This document shows positions 46,306-54,744 of a stretch of 64,000 nt of DNA, piece after piece; positions within the stretch are counted from its first letter, which is position 1, and each line of letters opens with the position of its first letter. The translations under genes and the position numbers were made by a program. The DNA is taken from NCBI RefSeq assembly GCF_001418685.1, contig NZ_LIVM01000002.1, positions 1-64,000 on the forward strand. Direction: 5' to 3'. The notes below the pieces were generated by a model. That model made no database searches, was not told the origin of the DNA, and worked only from the letters and a program-made list of their open reading frames with translations. This stretch comes from Apibacter mensalis (GTDB lineage: Bacteria; Bacteroidota; Bacteroidia; Flavobacteriales; Weeksellaceae).

Positions 46306-47505
46306 ATGCCAAAGTTCTCTTCACGAGGTTTAAATATGCCTGAGTCTCCTATTAGAAAACTAGCTCCCTATGCAGTAAAAGTTAAAGAGAAAGGATTACA
46401 TGTATACCATTTAAATATTGGTCAGCCGGATATCAAATCTCCACAAACAGCAATAGATGTTTTAAAAAACATAGATTTAGATATTTTTGCATATACCCCT
46501 TCTGAAGGAAATTTTGATTACAAGGAGACTCTAAAAGAATATTATCACTCTTTAGGTTTTGAAGATTTAACCAGAGATAATTTTATAATTACTAATGGAG
46601 GTTCAGAAGCATTATCTTTTACTTTAAGTTGCTTATGTGACAATGAAGATGAAATTATTGTTCCGGAGCCGTTTTATGCAAATTACTATAGTTTTGCCGA
46701 ATCTATTGGCGTTACTATTGTACCAATTGTTTCAACTATTGATACCGGATTCTCACTACCCGATATTGAGAAATTCGAAGAATTAATTACATCCAAAACA
46801 CGTGCAATTTTAATTACTAATCCGAGTAATCCTACAGGATATCTTTATTCTAAAGAAGAATTACAAAAATTGGCCGATATTGCGGTTAAACACGATATAT
46901 TTCTTATTTCTGATGAGGTATACCGAGAATATGTTTATGATGGGTTACCATTCCATTCTGTACTGGAATTTCCCGAGCTTAAGGAAAATGTAATTGTAAT
47001 TGATTCGGAATCTAAACGATATAGTCTTTGCGGAATACGTTGTGGTTTCTTAGTTAGCAGAAATAAAAAATTTTTGGAAATTGCATTAAAATTTGCACAG
47101 GCTCGTTTGAGCCCTTCCTTAATTGGTCAGATTATTGCGAATGCTGCACATAAGCAACCTATTTCTTATATTGAAAATGTAAAAAAAGAGTATTCAGAAA
47201 GAAGAGATTTATTAGTAAAACTACTTAATGAAATACCGGGGGTTGTTTGTCCTAAACCTAAAGGTTCTTTTTATTGTACCGTAGAATTGCCGGTTGAAAA
47301 TGCAGAAGATTTTTGTCTATGGATGTTAAAAGATTTTGAATATGAGAACGGTACAGTTATGCTTACTCCTGCACAAGGTTTTTATTCCAATCAAGAACAT
47401 GGGAAAAGACAAGTCAGACTTGCTTATGTTATAAATAAAGATGACATTACCCAATCCATTAAAATTATCAAAAAGGGCTTAGAAAAATATAATACACTTC
47501 AATGA
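46306..47505 (+). CDS. Class I PLP-dependent aminotransferase
   Basis: A 399-residue fold type I aminotransferase of the aspartate/aromatic group. It has LNIGQPDIKSP, the NGGSEALSFTL loop, NPSNPTGYLYSKEEL, D203 and Y206 contacting PLP (ISDEVYREYVYDG), and the Schiff-base lysine K237 in DSESKRYSLCGIRCG. Likely substrates are aspartate or aromatic amino acids with 2-oxoglutarate; sequence alone does not decide. It overlaps murB by four bases (ATGA), so translation is coupled. Confidence 0.88.
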   Translation: MPKFSSRGLNMPESPIRKLAPYAVKVKEKGLHVYHLNIGQPDIKSPQTAIDVLKNIDLDIFAYTPSEGNFDYKETLKEYYHSLGFEDLTRDNFIITNGGSEALSFTLSCLCDNEDEIIVPEPFYANYYSFAESIGVTIVPIVSTIDTGFSLPDIEKFEELITSKTRAILITNPSNPTGYLYSKEELQKLADIAVKHDIFLISDEVYREYVYDGLPFHSVLEFPELKENVIVIDSESKRYSLCGIRCGFLVSRNKKFLEIALKFAQARLSPSLIGQIIANAAHKQPISYIENVKKEYSERRDLLVKLLNEIPGVVCPKPKGSFYCTVELPVENAEDFCLWMLKDFEYENGTVMLTPAQGFYSNQEHGKRQVRLAYVINKDDITQSIKIIKKGLEKYNTLQ

Positions 47506-48530
47506 TTATTCAGGAAAATATTGATATCAAAAAATTTACGACCTTTCATGTATCCGCAATTTGTAGATTTTTTACAGAAATATTTACACTGGAAGAGCTC
47601 AATGAAGCTTTGAATTTTTCTGTAAATAATAAATTGCCCGTTTTATTTATTGGGGGTGGAAGCAATATTTTATTTACTAATAAAACTTTTAACGGATTAG
47701 TTATTAAAGTTAATTTAAAAGGAATTCAAGAAACCTTAGGTAATCATAATAACCAAGTTTTTGTTTCTGGTATGGCCGGTGAAAATTGGGATTCTTTTGT
47801 TAGTTATTGCATAAATAAGAATTACGGTGGATTGGAAAATTTATCATTAATCCCCGGTAATGTAGGAACTTCTCCAATACAGAATATTGGTGCCTATGGA
47901 GTTGAAATGAAAGATTCTTTTTACCAACTTAAAGCCCTTAATCTTACAACTCGTGAAATTGAGATTTTTTCTTTCGATGATTGTAATTTCGGATATAGAG
48001 AGTCTTTTTTTAAAAATGAGGGTAGGAATAACTATGTTATTCTTGAAGTAACTTTTCAATTAACCACTAAAAAACATAAACTTAAACTATCTTATGGAGA
48101 TATAATGGATGAGCTTAATAAAGATAAAATATCTGAACCAAGCCTAAAAGAAATAAGAAATCAAATAATAGCAACCAGAAAACGGAAACTTCCTGATCCT
48201 GAAGTTTTGGGAAATGCAGGAAGCTTTTTTAAAAACCCTATTATTCCGATCTATCAATTAATTAAAATTCGAGAAAATTACCCGAATATCCCCTTCTATA
48301 CTATTTCTAATGACTTTGTTAAGCTTCCTGCTGCATGGTTAATTGAAAAGACCGGATGGAAAGGTAAAAAAATAGGGAATGTCGGAGTACACGAAAAACA
48401 ACCACTAGTTTTAGTTAATTTGGGTACTGCTACCGGAAAAGAAATTTTTTCATTATCCAATTCTATAATAGAGGATGTTAATAAAATTTTTAATATTCAA
48501 TTAGAGCGAGAAGTAAATATCATTTTATAA
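47502..48530 (+). CDS. murB: UDP-N-acetylenolpyruvoylglucosamine reductase
   Basis: MurB reduces UDP-GlcNAc-enolpyruvate to UDP-MurNAc with FAD and NADPH, an early step of peptidoglycan synthesis. Seen are NTFHVSA-like TTFHVSAICRFF, the FAD loop FIGGGSNILFT, SLIPGNVGTSPIQNIGAYG, the YRESFFK catalytic segment with the serine region GNAGSFFKNPI, and PAAWLIEKTGWKG. Length 342 and layout are of the type I (E. coli-like) enzyme. Confidence 0.95.
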   Translation: MIIQENIDIKKFTTFHVSAICRFFTEIFTLEELNEALNFSVNNKLPVLFIGGGSNILFTNKTFNGLVIKVNLKGIQETLGNHNNQVFVSGMAGENWDSFVSYCINKNYGGLENLSLIPGNVGTSPIQNIGAYGVEMKDSFYQLKALNLTTREIEIFSFDDCNFGYRESFFKNEGRNNYVILEVTFQLTTKKHKLKLSYGDIMDELNKDKISEPSLKEIRNQIIATRKRKLPDPEVLGNAGSFFKNPIIPIYQLIKIRENYPNIPFYTISNDFVKLPAAWLIEKTGWKGKKIGNVGVHEKQPLVLVNLGTATGKEIFSLSNSIIEDVNKIFNIQLEREVNIIL

Positions 48531-48558
48531 ATTTATATTTTTGCTTCATAATTTAAAT

Positions 48559-49575
48559 ATGAAGATATTCCTTTATCCCTTTGCCGGTCTTTACTGGCTG
48601 ATTACATATATTAGAAATAAATTTTTTGATTGGGGACTTTTACAATCAAAAAGTTATAAAAAACCAATTATCACAGTTGGAAATTTAAGCGTTGGAGGTA
48701 CCGGTAAATCTCCCTTCGTAATATACCTTATAGACTTGTTGAAAGACTCTCATCTTATAGGCGTTATGAGCAGAGGCTATGGTAGAAAAACTAAGGGCTT
48801 CCACTTTGCAAATTATACAACTAGCTATGAAGATATTGGAGATGAGCCTATGCAATTTTTTTTACGTTTTAAAAATAAAATTATTGTAGGTGTAGATGAA
48901 AAGAGAATACATGGAATTGACAATCTAATTAAAGATTTCAACCCTAATCTTTTTATCCTGGATGATGCTTTTCAACATCGCTACGTAAAAGCCGGTTTAT
49001 ATATTCTATTAACGGATTACAGTCATCCGTACTACGAGGATCAAATTTTGCCTTTAGGTCGTTTACGTGAAGGAAGATACGGAGCTAAAAGGGCTCAAAT
49101 AGTAGTGGTAACGAAATGCCCCGAAGATTTAGCTGATGAAAATAAAAGGGTTATCGAGAGAAAATTAAACTTACAACCTTATCAATCGTTATTTTTTTCC
49201 ACTATCATATATGAAAAACAAATCATATCCTCTACCCTTACTTTACCTATTGATGATTTGCTCTCTTACCATATCCTTTTGGTAACGGGGATTGCTAAGT
49301 ATCAAGATATATTGGAATTTGCAGAGGAAAAATTTTCATCGGTTACCCATTTACAATTTAAAGATCATCATAATTTTTCTGAATTCGATATTGTGGAAAT
49401 CGAAAAAACATATCAAAATTTAAATGAAAAAGCTATTATTTTAACTACTGAAAAAGACTTTATGCGTTTAAAGCATTTTCAACAAATTAAAGATTTCCTG
49501 TTTTATCTTCCTATAAATATTAAATTAGATAGACCGGAAGAGTTTAAAAAGCTAATTAATAAATTCGTCGGATAA
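48559..49575 (+). CDS. lpxK: Tetraacyldisaccharide 4'-kinase
   Basis: LpxK phosphorylates the 4' position of the lipid A precursor at the inner membrane. The start MKIFLYPFAGLYWLITYIRN provides the membrane-entry helix; the upstream TTG is unlikely. The phosphate loop is GNLSVGGTGKS (41-51), followed by SRGYGRKTKGF, GDEP, DDAFQHRYVKAGLYILLTD, and PLGRLREGRYGAKRA. With lpxA, lpxC-fabZ and two lpxD-like genes it completes much of the lipid A pathway in this window. Confidence 0.95.
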   Translation: MKIFLYPFAGLYWLITYIRNKFFDWGLLQSKSYKKPIITVGNLSVGGTGKSPFVIYLIDLLKDSHLIGVMSRGYGRKTKGFHFANYTTSYEDIGDEPMQFFLRFKNKIIVGVDEKRIHGIDNLIKDFNPNLFILDDAFQHRYVKAGLYILLTDYSHPYYEDQILPLGRLREGRYGAKRAQIVVVTKCPEDLADENKRVIERKLNLQPYQSLFFSTIIYEKQIISSTLTLPIDDLLSYHILLVTGIAKYQDILEFAEEKFSSVTHLQFKDHHNFSEFDIVEIEKTYQNLNEKAIILTTEKDFMRLKHFQQIKDFLFYLPINIKLDRPEEFKKLINKFVG

Positions 49576-49657
49576 AAAAAGAATTAAAATTTTAAAAATA
49601 GATAATTATCTATATTTTAATGGATTTCCTTATCTTTATAACTTAATTTACCTTTAC

Positions 49658-50344
49658 ATGAATAAAAAAATATTATTTTGGGTTTTTCTTATTACAGGAA
49701 TAATATGGATTTTAGGAGCTGGTTATTGGTATATATGGATTGAAAATTTAGATTTAATCAAATTAAATTTAAGTAGTAATGACCCAAATACTAAAGCTTT
49801 TTTAAAAGCAGTTTCGGTGGTGTTCATACCCTTATTAATTACTGCTTTGCTTTTTTATTTTATAGGTTTGTTGTTCGGTAAAAAAGAGGGAAAATATTTT
49901 ACAGAAATAGAAAAAGAAAATGAACAGTTAAAAAACGAAATAGCCACTCACATTGATAAGATAGAAACAATGAAAGTTTTATATACCGGTGGAAAAATTA
50001 GAAGAAGGAAGCTAAATACAATTGAGAGCTTCTCTCCCATCTATGCTAAAGAAAAAGAAGAAGAAAAAGAAGATAACGATAATAAAATCAACGCTCTAAT
50101 AAAAAAAGATGATTTAAAAGTTATTGAAGGTATCGGTGAACGAATTGAATTCTTTTTAAATGAAAGTGGTATCTATACTTGGGAACAACTTTCTCAACAA
50201 TCTGTTGAATCGCTAAAAAATATTCTTGAACTCTATGAAGGAGCTTCTTATCGTATACACACCCCAAACAATTGGCCACAACTTGCAGAATTGGCAGCAA
50301 AAGGTAAATGGAACGATTTCCATGCTTTGCAAAAATTGATTTAA
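49658..50344 (+). CDS. Membrane protein with C-terminal helix-hairpin-helix-like domain
   Basis: A 228-residue protein of unknown function. Two transmembrane helices (about 5-24 and 48-71) are followed by a coiled-coil stretch (EIEKENEQLKNEIATHIDKI), a charged linker, and a C-terminal domain of about 80 residues with DLKVIEGIGERIEFFLNESG, YTWEQLSQQSVESLKNIL, and WPQLAELAAKGKW. This end domain resembles HhH-type domains used for DNA or protein binding and recurs at the end of Bacteroidota membrane and ribosomal proteins. It would face the cytoplasm. Confidence 0.65.
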   Translation: MNKKILFWVFLITGIIWILGAGYWYIWIENLDLIKLNLSSNDPNTKAFLKAVSVVFIPLLITALLFYFIGLLFGKKEGKYFTEIEKENEQLKNEIATHIDKIETMKVLYTGGKIRRRKLNTIESFSPIYAKEKEEEKEDNDNKINALIKKDDLKVIEGIGERIEFFLNESGIYTWEQLSQQSVESLKNILELYEGASYRIHTPNNWPQLAELAAKGKWNDFHALQKLI

Positions 50345-50699
50345 AGAAACGCTTATTCATTTTATTTAATTTAAAAGGTTGAACCTTCCGGACATTTACT
50401 ATAATGAAATTTTTTTTAACAAAAAGGAAATTAGAAAGTCGAATTATTTTTGATTCTATTTACCTCTAACTATATTTACCAATAAATAATCTTTCTATTT
50501 TACAGATTTATAAATTTTTTACGCATACCTATATAAGTCTATTATAAGTTTATTAAAGTTAGTATAGGTATTTTCTCACTTTTAATATTCAAGTTATTGA
50601 TATAGTTTAATTTCTAGTATTGACTCTCTCTCTTAACCTGATAAATCCCCCTCAAATTGTAAAAATATTTACCTTTTAATTTAAAAATTTTAATTAATA
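50345..50699. other. AT-rich spacer before the tRNA
   Basis: About 350 bases without a convincing frame or RNA; only the tRNA promoter at its right edge can be supported. Confidence 0.5.
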
Positions 50700-50730
50700 T
50701 TTGTATTGAATGAAAATTATTGTATATTTG
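50700..50730 (+). promoter_or_regulatory. Promoter of the initiator tRNA
   Basis: TTTG (50700-50703), a 19-base spacer and TATATTTG (50723-50730), 14 bases before the tRNA. Confidence 0.65.
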
Positions 50731-50743
50731 CAATCACAAACAT

Positions 50744-50819
<76 letters not shown>

Positions 50820-50830
50820 AGTAACAAGTA

Positions 50831-50859
50831 AGAGAATCAGAAAACTGGTTCTCTTTTTT
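50831..50859 (+). terminator. Terminator of the tRNA gene
   Basis: AGAGAATCAG and CTGGTTCTCT pair over ten positions (one G-T pair), followed by six Ts. Confidence 0.8.
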
Positions 50860-51302
50860 GTATTCATCAATGAACTAAATCTTTTTTATAATTATTGATA
50901 TTTAATTTTGCATATTATTATTTTTAATCTGAGATATTTTGCTTGCACTCAGTAAGGAGAAATCAGTTTAAGTAAAATGGATAATCTGTCTACTTAAGCT
51001 ACTAAATCTAATTGTATTAATACGCCTTTGAGAGGGAATGATAATGCATTAAATTTTAATGAAAATATTTAAAAGACCGGGGATTGTGGCTTATCAATGT
51101 TTTCTATATTGGTTAGATTACCATATAGAAATAAAGAATGGATTCTCATAAATATTTTAATACTTTTTGTATAACCATACATTTATTTAAGATAATTGTA
51201 AGTTAGCTAAAGTATGCTTATTTAGTTTTTATATAAGAAACTAAATTATATTAATATTTATTATGTTAGTTTAGTAATAGCTAGGCTATAATTGTGTTGG
51301 AT
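50860..51302. other. Gene-poor stretch at the left end of the island
   Basis: About 440 bases behind the tRNA with only a 30-codon frame at 51059-51151 that lacks any other support. Composition is mixed; it may be scarred DNA, but I see no identifiable remnant or direct repeat of the tRNA end. Confidence 0.4.
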
Positions 51303-52349
51303 TTAGACACTTTTTTCCTCTTCTATATCAATAATTTTTGAATCTATAATATATTTGTATACTGTTAAAATATTATAAGATGATACCTTTATCTCGCCTT
51401 TAGCATCATATCTTCTTTTAGTTTCTAATTCACAAATTACTTTTGAACCATTCTTAAATTCAATTGTCCCTGCTTGAATTAAGCTTTTAAATTTATTTGA
51501 TTCCATTCTTACATTAGCTCTATTACCATTTATTAAAACTTTCCATGTATAATTAGCTCCTTTTTTTAGAACAGGCGAAACGATCTCTATTATTACATTA
51601 TTTTCAATAAGCGGTTCTAATTTTTCATTTGTTACTATATAATTTTTAAAGAGCGACTTATCAACTATAAATTCTTCTGTTCGTGCTTCTTTTTTAAAGT
51701 TATATATTTGAAAACCTATTTTATCTATTTTATTGTATTTATCTGAATTTTTATAAAAATTTGAAACACTATTCTTTACATCAATATTTTCTTTAAGTGT
51801 ATCATTTTTTTGCAATAATTCTATTCTCTTATTTTCAATTTTAAATTTTAGCTCTTCTAATTCAAGTTTTTTTATCTCATTATTAATTTGCTTTGTTTCA
51901 TTGTCTAATTTTTTATTTTTTACTTCTTCTTGATATAATTCTGAAGTAATATAATGATCAAATATTTTAAGAATCATTTCACTGGGTGTATTAACAAAAT
52001 ATGAGGTTGCTAATGTGATTATAATTGCAGATAATACAGAATTTTCTTTAGGTGATTTAGTAATTATTTTTAACCAAGAAATTAGTCCGCCTTCTTCTAC
52101 TGGCTCTATTTCAATATTAACTTCAATTTTAAATGAATCAGCTATTATTCCTATAACTTTTAAAATTTCTGCAATATTTTTATTATAAATGATAGCATCC
52201 ATGGAATGAGAATTATCATTAAAAAAGTAATGTAATTCTAAATATTCTTGATTTAAAAATTTATTATCCATTTTAAAATTATATGATTGTTTTGTAAAAG
52301 AACTAATTTTAAAGATAAAATTAAAAAGATTATCCAAGATAAACTTCAT
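51303..52349 (-). CDS. Uncharacterised coiled-coil protein of an accessory island
   Basis: A 348-residue protein in three parts. The N-terminal part (about 30-100) contains LELHYFFNDNSHSMDAIIYN and IEPVEEGGLISWL. It is followed by a hydrophobic helix (about 103-120) and a charged coiled coil (about 138-185). The C-terminal beta-rich domain (about 205-335) has IEIVSPVLKKGANYTWKVL and GSKVICELETKRRYD. I recall similar uncharacterised proteins in unrelated bacteria but no function. A start at Met27 (52271) is possible. Its position beside a tRNA, toxin-like genes and remnants suggests horizontal origin and perhaps a defence or conflict role, which is inference. Confidence 0.55.
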   Translation of the reverse strand: MKFILDNLFNFIFKISSFTKQSYNFKMDNKFLNQEYLELHYFFNDNSHSMDAIIYNKNIAEILKVIGIIADSFKIEVNIEIEPVEEGGLISWLKIITKSPKENSVLSAIIITLATSYFVNTPSEMILKIFDHYITSELYQEEVKNKKLDNETKQINNEIKKLELEELKFKIENKRIELLQKNDTLKENIDVKNSVSNFYKNSDKYNKIDKIGFQIYNFKKEARTEEFIVDKSLFKNYIVTNEKLEPLIENNVIIEIVSPVLKKGANYTWKVLINGNRANVRMESNKFKSLIQAGTIEFKNGSKVICELETKRRYDAKGEIKVSSYNILTVYKYIIDSKIIDIEEEKSV

Positions 52350-52563
52350 GTATTTATAAAAAGATATTAAGAAGTTATAAACAGTTGAAAATAAATTTTA
52401 ATTTTTGTGAAGTGATAAAACAGCGAATAAAAATTTACATAAAAAAAATAAAATCATTAAAATTTAATAAAATACTAAAACAGGAATAATATATAGCAAT
52501 TACAAATTTATTTTTACTTATTTATATAACATATATTTATATATTGATAAATTAAAAATACTA

Positions 52564-53223
52564 ATGAATATTATCAAATATACGGATAGAATGGATATTT
52601 ATATTGAAGAAGATAGAAATATCATTTGTATTCAGGAAAAATGGGAATATAATTGGTTAACTAAGGTTACTCCCTGGACTTTAACTGAAAAAAGAAAATT
52701 TCATGAAATGGCTGATTCTAGAATTTGGAAAAACTGGGGAGGATATTTTAAACTGAAAGTGAAAGGAACTTCCTCTTTTGCTTTAAAACATAAAAATACT
52801 ATTTTTACGGTAAATTTTGATATCAAATGGGTGTTATTGAACTCTCATTGGAAAGTTAATATTACTAAAATTGCTCCGGGAGGATTTGAACGAAGTAATG
52901 TTAAATGGAATGAAAGAATTATTAATCTAGATACAGAAGATACTAAATTGATTGGTAAAGGTGTCTATGCAGGAACTAGTTATTATCAATATCCTATATC
53001 ACATGAATTCGGGCATACAATTGGTAATAGTTATCATGCTTTAAAAGGAAGAAAAAGTGTGCATGGAGATGAATATAGTGCAGACAACAGAGTAAACGGT
53101 GGATTTAGATTAGATTATTTTAGCATTATGAATATTGGAAATGAGTTACGAAACAGACATTTAGATTATATTTTAGTCCAATTAAATACTATGATTCCTA
53201 ATACAACTTTTTATATTGTCTAA
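52564..53223 (+). CDS. Metzincin-like zinc protease, candidate toxic effector
   Basis: A 219-residue protein without signal peptide or membrane segment. The active site HEFGHTIGNSYH (147-158) has the HExxH zinc motif with a glycine at the metzincin position and a possible third histidine at 158. YFSIMNIGNELRNRHLDYI (185-203) supplies a SIMN Met-turn. The N-terminal half (WTLTEKRKFHEMADSRIWKN and FTVNFDIKW) looks like a conserved accessory domain. A lipoprotein gene follows after three bases. A cytoplasm-made protease without export signal plus a periplasmic lipoprotein fits an effector/immunity pair of a contact-dependent secretion system; this is inference. No secretion machinery is in the window. 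Confidence 0.6.
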   Translation: MNIIKYTDRMDIYIEEDRNIICIQEKWEYNWLTKVTPWTLTEKRKFHEMADSRIWKNWGGYFKLKVKGTSSFALKHKNTIFTVNFDIKWVLLNSHWKVNITKIAPGGFERSNVKWNERIINLDTEDTKLIGKGVYAGTSYYQYPISHEFGHTIGNSYHALKGRKSVHGDEYSADNRVNGGFRLDYFSIMNIGNELRNRHLDYILVQLNTMIPNTTFYIV

Positions 53224-53226
53224 ATT

Positions 53227-53661
53227 ATGAAAAATGTTTTATTAATATTACTAATACTACTTACATTCTCTTGTAATAAATCTCAAATTAAAAATCCAAG
53301 AAATATTAATAAAAGCTTATCAAGAAAATATCAATCAATCCAATCACAAAATAGAATGCAAACTAAGCTCATTACTTATGAACGGATAAAAAATATGCCT
53401 ATGGAAGATGCTACCATAGCATATCCGCCCATTGAAGACGAAACCTTTATTCTCGGTAAAGAAGGAGGATTTATAACTGAATTTCGGATAGGATTATTGA
53501 ATCTATTTAAAGAGGAAGAAATCAAAAATAATAATATAAAAATAAAAGAAATTACATGGAAAATAAACGTTAAACAAAATTTAACTATTTGGTACCAAGA
53601 AATAAATAACAGGTGGAAACCTATTGACCATTTTATCTGGGATAAAGATGCTGAATTTTAA
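53227..53661 (+). CDS. Small lipoprotein, candidate immunity protein
   Basis: A 144-residue protein with a lipoprotein signal (MKNVLLILLILLTFSC, lipidated Cys16) and a mature part rich in lysine and aromatic residues (EITWKINVKQNLTIWYQEIN). Family not recognised. The gene is three bases behind the metzincin-like protease, so both are translated together. A periplasmic anchor would let it neutralise a protease delivered into the periplasm. Other explanations, such as an unrelated island lipoprotein, remain open. Confidence 0.5.
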   Translation: MKNVLLILLILLTFSCNKSQIKNPRNINKSLSRKYQSIQSQNRMQTKLITYERIKNMPMEDATIAYPPIEDETFILGKEGGFITEFRIGLLNLFKEEEIKNNNIKIKEITWKINVKQNLTIWYQEINNRWKPIDHFIWDKDAEF

Positions 53662-53809
53662 ATTATTACTTACCTATTTTTAATAATTAATGGATAATTT
53701 ACAATTATTAATGAAAATTATTATGTAAAATTTCAATCATTTTACTACTATAAATATCCGGTAACTACCTAATAAAATTAGATGTATTCCTAAGGAATGC
53801 AAAACAAAT

Positions 53810-54112
53810 TTATGTATTCAATAACTTATCTATCAAATCATTTTTTTCTTGAATCATGCGTTCATATGGTTTTTGTTTTCCCTTATATAATTCTTCTTTT
53901 TCGGTATAAATTTCAATGATTTTTCCAATAGGATTAAATATACATCTATAATGAAAAGTTTCAACCGTATTTGCAATAAAGTTCAAAGAGCCTTCATCAT
54001 TAAAATTTCTATCGCATCCACAGGTATTTTAAGAAAGTATATCTTTTTTAATTTCTTCTTTGGATTCCAATTTGAATACTTCTGTTCGAATTATGTGTAA
54101 TAATAGTTTATC
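53810..54112 (-). pseudogene. Gene remnant with in-frame stop
   Basis: Read on the minus strand, about 100 codons form IIRTEVFKLESKEEIKKDIL, then a TAA (54029-54031), then CGCDRNFNDEGSLNFIANTV, FHYRCIFNPIGKIIEIYTEK and PYERMIQEKNDLIDKLLNT with a final TAA at 53810-53812. The sequence is protein-like throughout, yet lacks a start codon and has one stop inside. It was probably a small soluble protein of the island. Family not recognised. Confidence 0.55.
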
Positions 54113-54227
54113 TTATCTATTTATAATTAATTTACTTATAAAAAATATAATTATTGTTAATAACAAGTTCTATTAAATATATATAAGATTGGATCAATAA
54201 ATTAAAAAAAGAGCAAGTTAAACAATT

Positions 54228-54344
54228 TATAAATATGGATATGGGAAGTTACAAACATTTAGTGTTGACTATTCTTTCAATGCTAACTATTTATCAAATT
54301 CTTTTGTTTTCATTGGAAAGCAATACTTCAACGGAGTAACATGA
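54228..54344 (+). pseudogene. Possible gene remnant
   Basis: KYGYGKLQTFSVDYSFNANY followed by LSNSFVFIGKQYFNGVT and a TGA is open on the plus strand, while the preceding bases in another frame read LKKEQVKQFIN. Together they look like the frameshifted end of a lost protein. Support is weak, from protein-like composition only. Confidence 0.25.
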
Positions 54345-54456
54345 ATTACGGATTGATATTTATAGCTTGCTGAAATTAATTAAAAAACTTCTTCCCTACC
54401 TCAAATTTGAATTTTTAGATACAATTTTACGGGAAAATTAAATATTTTAGAGTAAG

Positions 54457-54744
54457 TTAAACTGCATAAATATTTTTAATCAACAGTATAACTCTTTGAG
54501 CGGAATAATAATTCAAAGAAATTTTATTATGGGGTATATCTATACTCTCAACTTTCCATATATATTTATTATACGATTGAATTTTTATTTCCAATGCAGT
54601 ATCTATCAACAACCCCAACAAGGCGTTTTCAAATGAATTGATTTTGGAAAAAATTTCCAATACTTGCGATTCTAATGCGGGTAAAGCCTCTTCTCTTTTA
54701 ATAGAAAATAATTTCGAACTATTTTCTATATAAATTGAAATCAT
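54457..54744 (-). CDS. Small conserved-looking protein coupled to the MATE gene
   Basis: A 95-residue soluble protein of unknown family, without signal peptide. Its start overlaps the MATE stop codon by four bases (ATGA), so it is translated together with the exporter. The alternating pattern KYIWKVESIDIPHNKISLNYY suggests a small beta domain behind an N-terminal helix. A regulatory or accessory role for the exporter is possible but unproven. Confidence 0.55.
   Translation of the reverse strand: MISIYIENSSKLFSIKREEALPALESQVLEIFSKINSFENALLGLLIDTALEIKIQSYNKYIWKVESIDIPHNKISLNYYSAQRVILLIKNIYAV

Larger units (their letters stand above)
53662..54456. other. Stretch with gene remnants
   Basis: No intact gene. 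It holds a clear minus-strand remnant (53810-54112) and a weaker plus-strand remnant (54228-54344); the rest is AT-rich. Confidence 0.5.

Noticed and set aside
51059-51151. 30-codon plus-strand frame behind the tRNA
   Set aside because: No promoter, no downstream terminator, no protein-like features beyond an ATG and a stop.
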